From assembly GCF_000377745.1 (NCBI RefSeq), contig NZ_KB898715.1, positions 1 to 64,000 of the forward strand: a stretch of DNA of 64,000 nucleotides, written 5' to 3'. The position numbers were made by a program, and so were the translations under genes. The DNA comes from Gilvimarinus chinensis DSM 19667. Its GTDB lineage: Bacteria > Pseudomonadota > Gammaproteobacteria > Pseudomonadales > Cellvibrionaceae. The notes beneath the pieces are model-generated. The model saw nothing but the letters and a program-made list of their open reading frames with translations. It ran no database searches and was not told the origin of the DNA. Shown in pieces: positions 25,126-36,100 of the stretch (positions are counted from its first letter, which is position 1; each line of letters starts with the position of its first letter).

Positions 25126-25569
25126 AAAGATAGGGGGCAGGTTGAACCTGGCCACATTCCCCATACTTTTTATTTTATATCGCCCAGGGGTAGAATAGTT
25201 GTGGAGATTTTTTAGCCAATGGTAAGTTGTGTCTATATCCATATTGTAAAACGCATAATGACCACTCATTAATCCTTTGACCCAAAGCCCTGGACCATGC
25301 GTATGAAGCCAAAGTCTATCCTTCTCTGGATAGTACTGAACTCTCGATGCATTGCAATGAGGAGAAAAGTACCTTTGGGGGGGATTAAAGCTGTATCTCA
25401 AACCATATAATGTATCCTCCTCACCATCCATTGCGCATAAAGTAAATGATCGGAATTTTTCTAACGCATCTCGATTAACGTAATTTGGATCTAAAGAGCA
25501 GCCCGTACCTATTATAGAAATTATTGCTACACCCAGAGCCTGAAAAAAAGCACCGTATTGTCTACTCAT
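25117..25569 (-). CDS. Putative lipoprotein of unknown function
   Basis: 150 aa from ATG 25569 (MSRQYGAFFQALGV...), preceded by GGGGAAAG; an upstream in-frame ATG at 25584 is less well placed. A type II signal peptide ends in the lipobox IIGTGC, so the mature protein should be a lipoprotein. The rest is rich in Y, H, N and W (FSPHCNASRVQYYP, LWLHTHGPGLWVKG). Its start overlaps the stop of the preceding gene by 8 bp. The last residues (ARFNLPPIFFS) are encoded by the CAGGTTGAACCTG repeat and its junction with the duplicated fragment, so the native C-terminus may be lost. Confidence 0.6.
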   Translation of the reverse strand: MSRQYGAFFQALGVAIISIIGTGCSLDPNYVNRDALEKFRSFTLCAMDGEEDTLYGLRYSFNPPQRYFSPHCNASRVQYYPEKDRLWLHTHGPGLWVKGLMSGHYAFYNMDIDTTYHWLKNLHNYSTPGRYKIKSMGNVARFNLPPIFFS

Positions 25570-26197
25570 CGGCACTTTCCCCATGATTCTCCGCGGCCTC
25601 GTCTACTCTTTCTGGAAGAGTTATCTGCCGTTTTTCACTATCTTGATCTCTTTGACCGCCACCTTCGGGGGCAACATGCAATGTCAGATCAATTGGAGGT
25701 CCGTCTAGATTATCTTTCGGCCCAATATTATGCTCTGGGTACTGATATAGCTGCTGAACCCTAGGTAACTGCTCCAAGTCGGGATTCGAATTGCGTATTC
25801 GGCCAGTATCTGAAGATTCATTTATATTAACTGACGTTTGCCTCCACTGGTACTGATTAGAATAATCACCTGACGCAGGCCTAGGTGGATAAAAAATCTC
25901 AGGGCGTATATACCCTCCACCATCTGTGCCCGGCGTACGGAAACCATCCCGAAAAGTCTGCACAGCTGAGGGCATAAGTTCAGGTTCTTTAGTACATGCT
26001 GCTGTTTGACAAATATAGTTGCTATGAGCACTATCATCGGTAAAAAGTTTTGGCAAAGAAATAATACTGCCGCCCAGTGATCCGCCCTCCCCCTGATTAT
26101 AATTCCCCCCTAAAAATCCTGGTAAATCTGAGACCGAATCGACTAAAGGAAATCCAAACAGCGAGGTTTCACCTTCCGGTCTGTTTGTTTGGAACAT
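25562..26197 (-). CDS. Hypothetical protein, 211 aa, proline/glycine-rich
   Basis: No family recognised. The sequence (begins MFQTNRPEGETSLFGFPLVD) has no signal peptide or membrane segment and is rich in G, P, N and Q with low predicted structure (GGNYNQGEGGSLGGS, PEIFYPPRPASGDYSN). It has a single cysteine pair (CQTAAC). It lies on the same strand downstream of the giant exoprotein and its lipoprotein, and is coupled to the next lipoprotein gene. A displaced effector tail plus immunity pair is possible, but the sequence alone does not show it. Confidence 0.5.
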   Translation of the reverse strand: MFQTNRPEGETSLFGFPLVDSVSDLPGFLGGNYNQGEGGSLGGSIISLPKLFTDDSAHSNYICQTAACTKEPELMPSAVQTFRDGFRTPGTDGGGYIRPEIFYPPRPASGDYSNQYQWRQTSVNINESSDTGRIRNSNPDLEQLPRVQQLYQYPEHNIGPKDNLDGPPIDLTLHVAPEGGGQRDQDSEKRQITLPERVDEAAENHGESADE

Positions 26198-26340
26198 TAA
26201 ATTAGGTTACAAGTCCCTACGATCACCTTCTACACAATCCGAAAAACCGTCGCGGTTATTAGTTCAATTAATTTATCACTCCCTTTCTGAATAAACTCGT
26301 TCCGAATTAGATCATCAAGCGTGGATATTCAGTCAGGTAT

Positions 26341-27180
26341 TTAAAAGGTTCCATCCGGGTTTAGGGTAATAGGCCGCCAGGCCTTTCCCTCGCTTTTTAA
26401 TCTCGCCTTGTACTCCTCCAAGGTCTCGCCAGTCGACATTCTCTGAGGAACATCAAAAATAGTCTTGTCCTCAACGTCGTCGTAATTCTGGCTTACTTTA
26501 TTACCTATTATTCGAATACTGTCTCGTATCCCTTTTAAATCTTCGGGGAAAATCAAGTCTAGGTCGTAGTCTTTAGAACCCACAACGGCCTGTTGCTTTC
26601 TTTTGTGATACTCGGAGTTTTCTAAATCTTCATTCACCGCGAAAGATCTACGCATAAACAAATCCTTAAGTTGACCATCTACCACGAGATAACAAGTAAT
26701 CATTACCCCATCTAGATAGACTCCGAGTGCAACCTTTCTGGGTTGGAAATTGCCGATTGCCATGCATTTCGTATCGTTAAATTCAAAGTAGGTTCCAGGC
26801 ACTCTTTTCACTTGCTTGCCATCGACAAACTTCGATGAGTATCTAGTAAAGTAAGCTTCCATATTACCATCAATAAGAAACTGCTTAAGGGACTGCCTGT
26901 GCTCTAGCGCTATTCGATCTGAAGTTCCTTCAACCATGCCAAGCGTCATAGAGGTTACGAACCCTTCAGAACTGTATTTATCGATGGTTATTGCCTGGTC
27001 TATATGCTCGATATCCTTTACGTAGGTTAACCACCTTCCATTCTCTGGTATTTTAAAAGACATCGCGGGGTGTCCCAGAGGTTGTTCGATAATGTACCGT
27101 TTACCCGGTTCCAGGTAATCTGGACCGGGGGTGGAGCAAGCGGTTAAAAAGACAGCTAACAACAAAACCTTATAGCTCAA
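26341..27180 (-). CDS. Lipoprotein directly downstream of the exoprotein; candidate immunity protein
   Basis: About 279 aa. I favour TTG 27180 as start: GGAGG lies 6 bases before it, and the product then opens [16 protein letters not shown], a textbook lipoprotein signal with lipobox LTAC. ATG 27234 in the same frame would overlap the exoprotein by 53 bp and give an odd long leader. The mature part has no recognised domain; it is beta-rich with YLEPGKRYIIEQPLGHPAM near the start and a charged C-terminus. The start is 1 bp from the exoprotein stop, so the genes are translationally coupled. That is the position of immunity genes in CDI systems; immunity is inference. Confidence 0.65.
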   Translation of the reverse strand: MSYKVLLLAVFLTACSTPGPDYLEPGKRYIIEQPLGHPAMSFKIPENGRWLTYVKDIEHIDQAITIDKYSSEGFVTSMTLGMVEGTSDRIALEHRQSLKQFLIDGNMEAYFTRYSSKFVDGKQVKRVPGTYFEFNDTKCMAIGNFQPRKVALGVYLDGVMITCYLVVDGQLKDLFMRRSFAVNEDLENSEYHKRKQQAVVGSKDYDLDLIFPEDLKGIRDSIRIIGNKVSQNYDDVEDKTIFDVPQRMSTGETLEEYKARLKSEGKAWRPITLNPDGTF

Positions 27181-27181
27181 G

Positions 27182-30100
27182 CTAATCCCTCCGAGAGAAG
27201 TTGCGATTACCGCACGTTTTTGACTCTTCGACACATGAATATGTTGAATGGGTGGATATATTATTGGTCACATTTCCTTCTTCATCCAAGATTTCGTTCT
27301 TATCTCCGCGCAAGGTATTAACAATACCACCCTCGCCCTCAAAACCATTAATTCCTCTTGCAATTCTCTCTACAAAGGACAATGGAGAGTTTAAATCTTT
27401 GCCTTTCACTTCAGGCAAGTACAGACCTTGATTACCTCCTAGAACCTCTGACACTGAATCCCCATCATTAGATATGGATCCAGCGAACGTAAACCCACTC
27501 TCCCTTACTGATCTCTCCATCGATTCGTTCGCAACAGGGGATCCATACATCATAAATGTCACACCTGCAGCCTGTTTAGTTGTTATTCCTAACTTATCAA
27601 TTCTCACTCCGTCGTTATTTAAGGCTGCATTAACAATCGCATTAGCTTGAGAATGCAGCGCAAAGTTTGCGATATACACATCATCATCTTTTTTCTCCCC
27701 TATTTCTGAATACTGTTCACTTCTAGCAGACAAGGTATTAGAAATATACTCACCCGTTTGACGTGACACTCCAGACTGTAGCCCCGCGCGATCAAAGAGC
27801 TTATCCATACCAGCTTCTAAAAGATCCCCTACCACTCCGTGAGTTGGGTTATACGCAACATTAAAACGATCGCTTTGAGTCTGTTGTTTGCCGTTGATTA
27901 TTGCCTGCAAGGGATTGTTCAACATACCGTTTACAGAGTTCTGATCCGTTGCTGTCGACTTGTCAATATCTGCACCGATCACCAACGTCAAACCGTTTAG
28001 TTCACCGGCTGACGGGCGCTGCCCCGGATCACTGAGAATCTCTTTTAATAGATAATTTAACTTAGCAGTATCGGAGCCGCTACCGGATAATGACTCCACT
28101 ATGAACGCTTGACTATCTACAATACTGTCATTTGGATTTTCAATGATCTTATAACTATCGTAATCACCACCTGAGGCTAGAGGATCATCGGTGGGCATTA
28201 CAATTATTGGTTGATGTTGATTGTCTTTAACTCCCAGGACAGACGGTAAGCCACCAATAAGCCCACCACCAGATAAGTCTGACGGTGTAATACCGTAAGT
28301 CCAATCATTTAGATCCTCAAGAAATTCGCCTATTGCCATCTCAAAAGCATTTCCCTCGTATGCCTTTGGCACATTTTGAGAAATTATTTGTATATTTTCA
28401 CCGAAGCTTTCAAGGTCCCCCTGAATCTGCCCCCTTCCCTCCTCACTAAAAAACCGATGATCTACCTGCAAATCAACATTCCCCTCCTGTCGATCAATAC
28501 TCCACAATTCTTTCGTGGTATTAGCGGTATCACGATTTAACCCAGCAAGCACCGAGCCTTCCGCAGCCCCAGCCTCGGTTAACTCACCATTTTCTTCAAG
28601 CGCCACGCCTCCCACAGTAATATTACCTGTACCCAAGGTAGCCATCGAATTACTGGCATCGTACTCAGAGGCATTGCTGTAGGTAATATTGGTGGTGTTA
28701 ACGGTCATGTCTCGGCCTTCTCCATCTTTAGCGAGTGTTTGGCCTTGCTCTAGCTCGGTGGTACTGGCTCCGCTCAGGCTGACGCTGGTACTAATTGACC
28801 CACTGGTTTGATTACTCATGTGAATATCGCGCAAGTCGGTAAAGCGAAGCTCGGAGGTGGTGAGATTAAGGTTACCTAAATCGTTGCCCTCGTCATCGGT
28901 GGTGCCGATGGTGGCGCCGGTGATTTGAGTGACTCCGCCTACGTTGATGTTAGCGATGCCGCCAGAGGTGAGCGAGCTACGCACGGTCTCTTTGGTAACA
29001 CTCATGCCATTGGAAGCGTTGATGCCACCGTTGGCACCAGCTAGGCCTGCTATGTCGCTAACCCCTTGACCACGGGTGTTGCTAACGGTTTGTCCGGCGC
29101 TGTTAGTTACGCTGTCTTTTTTGCTGTCTGCTGTTCCCCCTAAGCTAATACCACCACTTACACCCATACTGTTGTTTTGCGTACGGCTGCGGTTTTGTAC
29201 AGACTCCACCGCTAAATCGCCGCCGATAGTGGCATTAAGCACGCTCTCGGCGCGAACGTTGCCTCCGCGGATGGTGGCATCATCGATGGTGTTGAGAGTC
29301 ATGTTGTCCGCCATCAAGGTGCTGTTGTTGTAAGTGGTGTGGTTCTCGCCGCTTTTGCTGCGACTGTAATCACCACTGATGCTGGCACCACCGGAGGCGC
29401 CATAGACGGTCATTTGAGCGGTAATGTGAGCCTGCTCAGAATTACTGTCTATCTCTAAGGTATCGCGGCTGGCCAGCACATCAAGGCTGCCGGTGTTGAT
29501 AGACAATGCATTGTCGGCAATAACGTTGCTGCCTTGAATGGTGGTATTGGTACCGGCGGCCGACGCTTGCCCCACACCGGTTTGGATGTGGATATTTTGG
29601 CCAGTAACGTTAGAGGCGAGTGAGGTGGTTTCTTTAATCGTCTCTTCTGTTTTGCTGGCATCAATATCCAACTGGACGCCCGCGTTAAAGCCGTAGGTTC
29701 CTGTACTTTGCGCGGCCGCCGCCGTCTGTTGAGCCAAGGCGGTGATCTTTGCGGTCAAGTCGGCTTCCGCCAAAACGACACCGCCCTGGTACCACTCTTT
29801 GTCGCCCTCAACGTCTTCTACCAACTCGCGCATTTCAAGCAAGTCGTTGTAGTTAATGCCCGGTACGCCGTTTTCGTAATCGGCCTCCATTTGGCCCAGA
29901 TTACTTTGCAGTTGTTTGAGGTTGTTCTCGTAGTTTTTAAGGTCTTTTTTAGCCTGCTTGACGTTTTTGCGAGCATCTTCAGTCGCTTCTATCGCTTTAA
30001 CCACCTCAGCCGCTTGATGCTGAACCACTAAACTCATCTCGGCCGTGCCATGGACCTCTTTGGTTTCAGACTCGTAGGTGTTGGTGGCCTCTTTAATGGT

Positions 30101-33100
30101 GACGTTGTTACCCGCCGAGAGGATGACGCTGTTTTCGGGGCCAGTGCTAGGCGCGGCCTGCGCAACACGCTGGCCGCCAGATTGATACTCGGCCGATTGC
30201 GCTACTGTATCGGTATAGATCACGCCGCCATTAGGGTTTTGAATCGCATGGGGCTGTTCCGCATCATCGGCCCCCACTCCGGCGACTAAAGTAGAGCCCT
30301 CGATCATGATATCGTTCGCTGCATCAACGATAACATTGCCGCCGCTGGTAATGGTGGAGCCGGTCATGTCGGTGGCGTTGGTTTGTGTCTCTACCCGGTC
30401 GTAGGTGGCATCCGCAAACGTTAGCGTAAGTCGGCCATCTTGGTTTTTTATGGGGCCATCGGTATCTCCCCACCCCTCTACCAGATCACCCAGGCCAACC
30501 GTTTTAGACTCTTCAAAACTAAACGTCTCGCTGGTGTTAGCGGCCGACAACACTTTCACATCGCCAATGTCAGCGGTAATCTTTACACCGGCACCGCCGT
30601 GAATATTAGAGCTCACAATCGTAGTGCTACCCGAATCGACAATCACCACACCTTCAGCATTTATATTACTGCCCACAACTTGCTGTAACGTCTCGCCCGT
30701 GCGAGATTCTTCGGCGGCGTATATATCACCACTAGTAAAGAAGCCTGACGACTTTTTCCAGCTCTCTTCACTACTAGATTCCACACCGTTGGCAATAAAC
30801 ACTTGATCGATGGCTTTTAGTTCAATGTCTTTGCCGGCGCTTATATCCGTACCAATGGCCGACAGGTTATTCCCGGCATCCATAACTACGCTACCACCGG
30901 CATCAACTACGGCGCTGTTCCAACGAGCTGTGTCGGTTACCGCGCCAACCGATTCACTACTAAAACCACCAAAACCGGTACTGCGACTTTCTTGATACTC
31001 ATAGTCTTGGTAAGTGGTTCCGGTGATATTAATGTCATCTCCGGCACTAACCAGAATATGCTCATCCGCCTGAATCACACCGCCAACGATATTGACATTA
31101 CTGCTATCGAGATTGATTAGACCCTGGTCCGAAGTCTGAGTATTGATTAGTACGCTACCGCCTGCGGCAATCACACCGCCAGCGGCTGACTCGTGCATTG
31201 ATTCACTGATGTTGGTTTCACTGCGACCAAACGATTTCTTTTTCTTTTCGTAGCTATAGTGATACTCAGAATCCGTTACCGCCACCAAGTTCGTATCGCG
31301 CTCGGCGTGCAAGCGAATATTGCCGTTTTCGGAAATCACATTACTGCCAGTTAAGTTGATATCTTGTCCGGCTTTAAGGCTAACTCCCTGATCGCCAATA
31401 ACATTGGCTTGGGTATGGGTTATTATCTCGCGCTCGCCTTTAAGGTCACCATAATCGAAACGACTGTGGCGACTATTGGCAACGGCTTCTAGGTTAATAT
31501 CGCGGCCTGCGCTTATTGATGCAAAGCCGCCGGCGTCAAACTGAGTACCCTCGGCATTGATATCGCGACCGGCATCGACTAATAAATCGCCACCACTTTG
31601 AATGTTCGCAACCTGATACTCAACCCGGCTACCTTCGCTGTCGTGATGAAGGGATTGATAGGTGGATTTTTTCTCTATCGCTTCAAGCTGAATGTCATTG
31701 CCCGCACGAAGGGCGACAAATGAGTCGGCAGAAAGGGAGCTTCCTTGCAGTTCAAGGTTGTTGCCGGCATCCAGCGACAGTGAGTTATGGGAAACAATCA
31801 CCGAGGCTTCGCCCACTTTGGTTTTTACACCCTGGCTCCAGGCCGTGCTGTATTCAAGTTGTTCGAATTCGGTTCTGTTAACTATGTCGCCCAGTTCGGT
31901 GGTTAGGGCAACGTCTACGCCTTCAAGGTAGCCTTGCTGGTTAATAATATCCTGCTGCGCCGTCAGGCTAAGGGTGCCACCCGACACCATATCGGCCACC
32001 GAGCTGTTGATAATACTGCCACCCTCAGAGTTTACCCATAACCCACGGTCTGCCCCCAGCGAACCAAGGTTGGTAACATCGCCGCCTGCGGTTAGCTCTA
32101 ACAGATCTGCCTGTAAGCTGCCGGTGTTAGTCAGGGTTTCGCCCGCTGTTAACCTTAAACCACTTAAAGAAGCGAGGTTAGCATTTTGATCAATTGCACC
32201 ATCAGCCGAGAAATTCATGGTGCCGCGGCTGCGAACATTTTCGTTAAACGTGATGTTACCGCCAGACTCGACGTACACATTACCGCCCACGCGAAGGGCG
32301 CTGTCATTCGCCAGCATGTCATCCTGGCTTAAACTGGCCAGATACAGCCGGGGAACGAGCACGGTTTCTCCGTTTACTTCTTCCTCTACCATCCAGACAA
32401 TATCGTCGGTAAGGCTGGCCGCTTGATCTGCAGTAAGCGCAATACCCACGGCCAGCTCCATCGAGCCATTGGCGGCGATGGCGTTGTCCATCAAGTGTTG
32501 CATGCGCGCTTCGTCGCTCACGCCGTCAGCGCCAAAACTCAGGTTGGCCTGACCCACTAGCGCCTGGTTGACCAGCTGGGTTTCATAAAAGGCGTCCCCA
32601 AGGCGCTTTTGGGTTTTATCCGGGTTGTAGCCAATGGCGTTCAGCAAATAGTCGGAACCAAGAAAGTTACCGTACTCGGTGTATTCCGGGCGGGTTTCTA
32701 CCAGGTATTGCCCTTCGGGAGTGGTGTTTTCAACGTAAAGGCCGCCCAGGTACTCGGGGTTGTAGTTATCCGGGGCGGTAGAAATTTCAACGCCCGTGGG
32801 GCTTTGCGCCCCCGAGGCTTCGGGGTTTTTCGGGTCCACCATGACGTATTGGCCACCCGGGGTTAGCACCACTTCTTTGCCCTGCTCGGCGGCGCGGTTT
32901 TTAAACTCGGCCAGCTGATCTGTACTTTCCGCCGGAAGCGTCTGGCTGCCGCCTTCAGTATTGGTGTTGCTGGCCACCACCTCGGTATTGCCGTCTACCT
33001 GGGTACCATCTACCGGGGTGGACTCGCCATCAGCCAGTGCTTGCTGCTGGGCGCCGGTGCCATCAACACCCGCGTCACGGCCTTGTGCCTGCTCAGCAGC

Positions 33101-36100
33101 GGAAACTTCTGGCTCTGGTGTGTAGCGTGCAATTAAGTCTTGCAGTTGTTGTTGTACAAAGTCATCACCCGCTTCGGCGCGCTCTTGCGTGGGCCGCGCC
33201 GTAGAGGCAGCCGCTTGCTGGGCCTGAGCCTGCTTGGCCGTGGCATCCTCAGCTTGGCGAGAAAGAATGTTTACGTGTATTTCTTTGTCGCCACCGGCTG
33301 TGGCATCTCCATCGCGCCCGGTTTCCTGATCTGCATATTGCCGTTGCGACTGGTTGGTGTTTCCTCTTTGACCGTCTCTGCCGCCGTCGCCTGTTACGCT
33401 GGCGTATTCATCTTGTTTTTCTTGGAGGCGGCCAACCGCTTGCGCGGTGTTGTTGACACTGATTGAGCGCTCGTCCACCCCGTCAAGACTGCTACTTCCC
33501 TCAAATGAAATATCATGCTCAAAGCTGGCCGCCATATTCCCCGCAACGTTAATTTGGCCGTACTTAAGGTCAGCGTTTTCGACGGATTCTTCCTGATTGC
33601 GGTTCTTATGGCCTACAAGCCTATACTCTCTCCTAAATGTTTCAACACCGGTATAAGGGTCATTCTCGTACACATCAAATTCAACATCGTACTCATCGTA
33701 GGTTGTTGTAATTACATCGGTTTGATTTTTAGCGGTATTAAAGCTGGCCAGCTTCGCCCCTTGAGCGGTGAGGTTTCCTCCAACATTGATATTACCAAAG
33801 TCATTGATCACATCTGCGTTGTAAAAAGCCATGTTGCCACCGGATGAAATTAATCCAGCTCGTTTACCCTCCGTTCGAACCACAGTGGTGAAGTACTCTT
33901 TTTCTGTTACGAGTTTCTTATCGTAAAACTGAAGGTCTTTCTGTAGAGGAACGCGACCAGGATGAAAACCTTCCGTGATAGTCATCCCGGATAGCAGTGC
34001 TTGTCCTTCTGAAGTTTCTGCCCCGTTGCCCCATTTCTCCTGAAACGCGACATAGGTACTGTCTTCAGTGGTATCGGTTAAGCCCAAATACTCTTCACTG
34101 ACACCCTCTGTCGAGTTGACGACGCTTTGCGCCGACAAGCTCATATTTGTTGAAGAATTGATAGTGCCGCCGGTATTTTGAATCAGATGAGCGCTGCTAC
34201 CAGAGGATTTACCTCTAATATCGATTGTGCCTAAGGAGAGAATGTCCGCGTAGTAATTGTTTAAGGTGTCTCTTACCCCCAGAGTCATGGAGGACCCAGA
34301 GTACAAAACAGCGTTGTTCTGGTTGGTAATATTATCGGCAAACAACTCAAGATTATTTCCCGCGCCAATAGAATGATTGTTTTGTACACTCGCGGCGTTA
34401 ACAATTACGTTGCTTGAGCTTTCAATGGTGCCGCTATTATTCAAGTTTCCGGTAATGTTCAGCTCCGCCGTAGCGCCGCTGCTGATTACAGCCGACACAT
34501 CATTGGTTAAACCTTGCGAAGTTAACGTGACATCCCCGTTGGCTGATATAGTGCCGCCATTAAAAATACTGCCCTCGCTGGCAAGAATAAGGCTACCCTC
34601 ACTGACTAAGGATTCGTTGGCACCAAGGTTAACGCTATTGATTACCTGAATATCCAACAGGCCTTTGGCCTCAATATTCCCGCTGCCTATATTTAAGGTG
34701 TCCATACTCAAATGCAGGATATTATCTGACGCGAGCGTCCCGCTATTGGAAAAGTTAGCAGTCTTTACTTCTAGTGCCTCAGCCGCACTTACCGTACCGG
34801 CATTGCTAAAGCTGCCGCCTGCCGTATCAATAGCAAGAACATTGCCGCTGTCCACCTGGCCGGAACTAGCGTTGTTAAACGATTGTGCATAAACGCTGAG
34901 AAAACCCCCTGCGGATATGTCACCGGCGTTGCCAAGGGCCTGAGTGGTTTGCAAGGAAAGGTTGGCGTTGCTGCGAATATTACTGTCAGAATCGCTTTGG
35001 TATTGGTTAAAGGTTAAATCCAGAAAGCCTGTGCCGGTTAAGGCCAGGGTGCCGCCGGCGTTATTAAACGTATTTGCCACATCCACGTTAAAACCAGAGC
35101 CACCTGCCGATATAGTGGCAGAGTTTGTCAGGTCGGAAACAATAATTTCATTGGTGCCAGAGCCGGTGCCAATAATTCTCGCCTGGTTTGCGTTAGTCAA
35201 CGCGCTGGTATTTATGTCCAGCACAGCGCCAGAGAGTACGCCTTGATTGTCGTTTTCAATAGGGCCGCCGCGTAAGCGCAAGGTACTAACGGATTGTACT
35301 TTGCCACTGGCATTGTTTAGCCCAGAGCCAGCTGTAACCGTGAGGGTGCCACCCGTGTGTTGAATGCTGCCATCGGTATTATTAAGAGCGCCGCTGGTAG
35401 CGACCGAAAAGCTGGCATTATTGGCGACAATACTACCGCCACGGTTATTAAGACTTCCTACACTGATGTAACCGCTGCCGCCACTGGTAGACAGGATTTT
35501 ACCGCCGCCGGTGTTATTAAGCCGCGAGGCGTTTAATTGCACCCGGCCACCTTGCAAGTGACCGTTGTTATTTTCGATGGTGCCATTGGTATCAATATCC
35601 AAAATGCCATCGGCAATCAGGACGCCTTGCTGGTTGTTCACCGCAGCACTGATGTCGATATCGCCCTGGGAGTAAAGGGTGCTGCCAGTGTTAGTAAAAG
35701 TACCCACTCCGGTAATGCTAATACGCTTGGCCGCCGATACCGTGCCAGCGCCAGTAATGCTACCGCTAAGTTGCGCAGTGCCCGCGGTGGACACTGTGCC
35801 ACCGCTAATGTTCATAACACCGGCATTGCCCAGTTTTAAAACCCCGGTGCCCGCATGAACGATACTACCCGCATTGATTACATCCCCCATAAATGATTGG
35901 TTTTGGCTGTTGCTGGCCAAGGTTGCGCCGGTTCGGTTGGTCAGTGTAGCCACAGCCAGCTCCATCGAGCCCGACACGCCGGTGGCAACTACTTGCCCGG
36001 CATTGTCCAAGGCGTTGCCGCTTAGTTGAATGCTGCTGGCCTCTATCCGACCGAGGCTCTGGTTCACCAGCGTGTCAAAGTCTGTCCACTGCAAGGTGCC

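Noticed and set aside
19000-25200. Possible integron cassette array, suggested by TA modules and repeats
   Set aside because: No attC-like core sites (GTTRRRY with matching RYYYAAC) or integrase were found, and the gene orientations are mixed.
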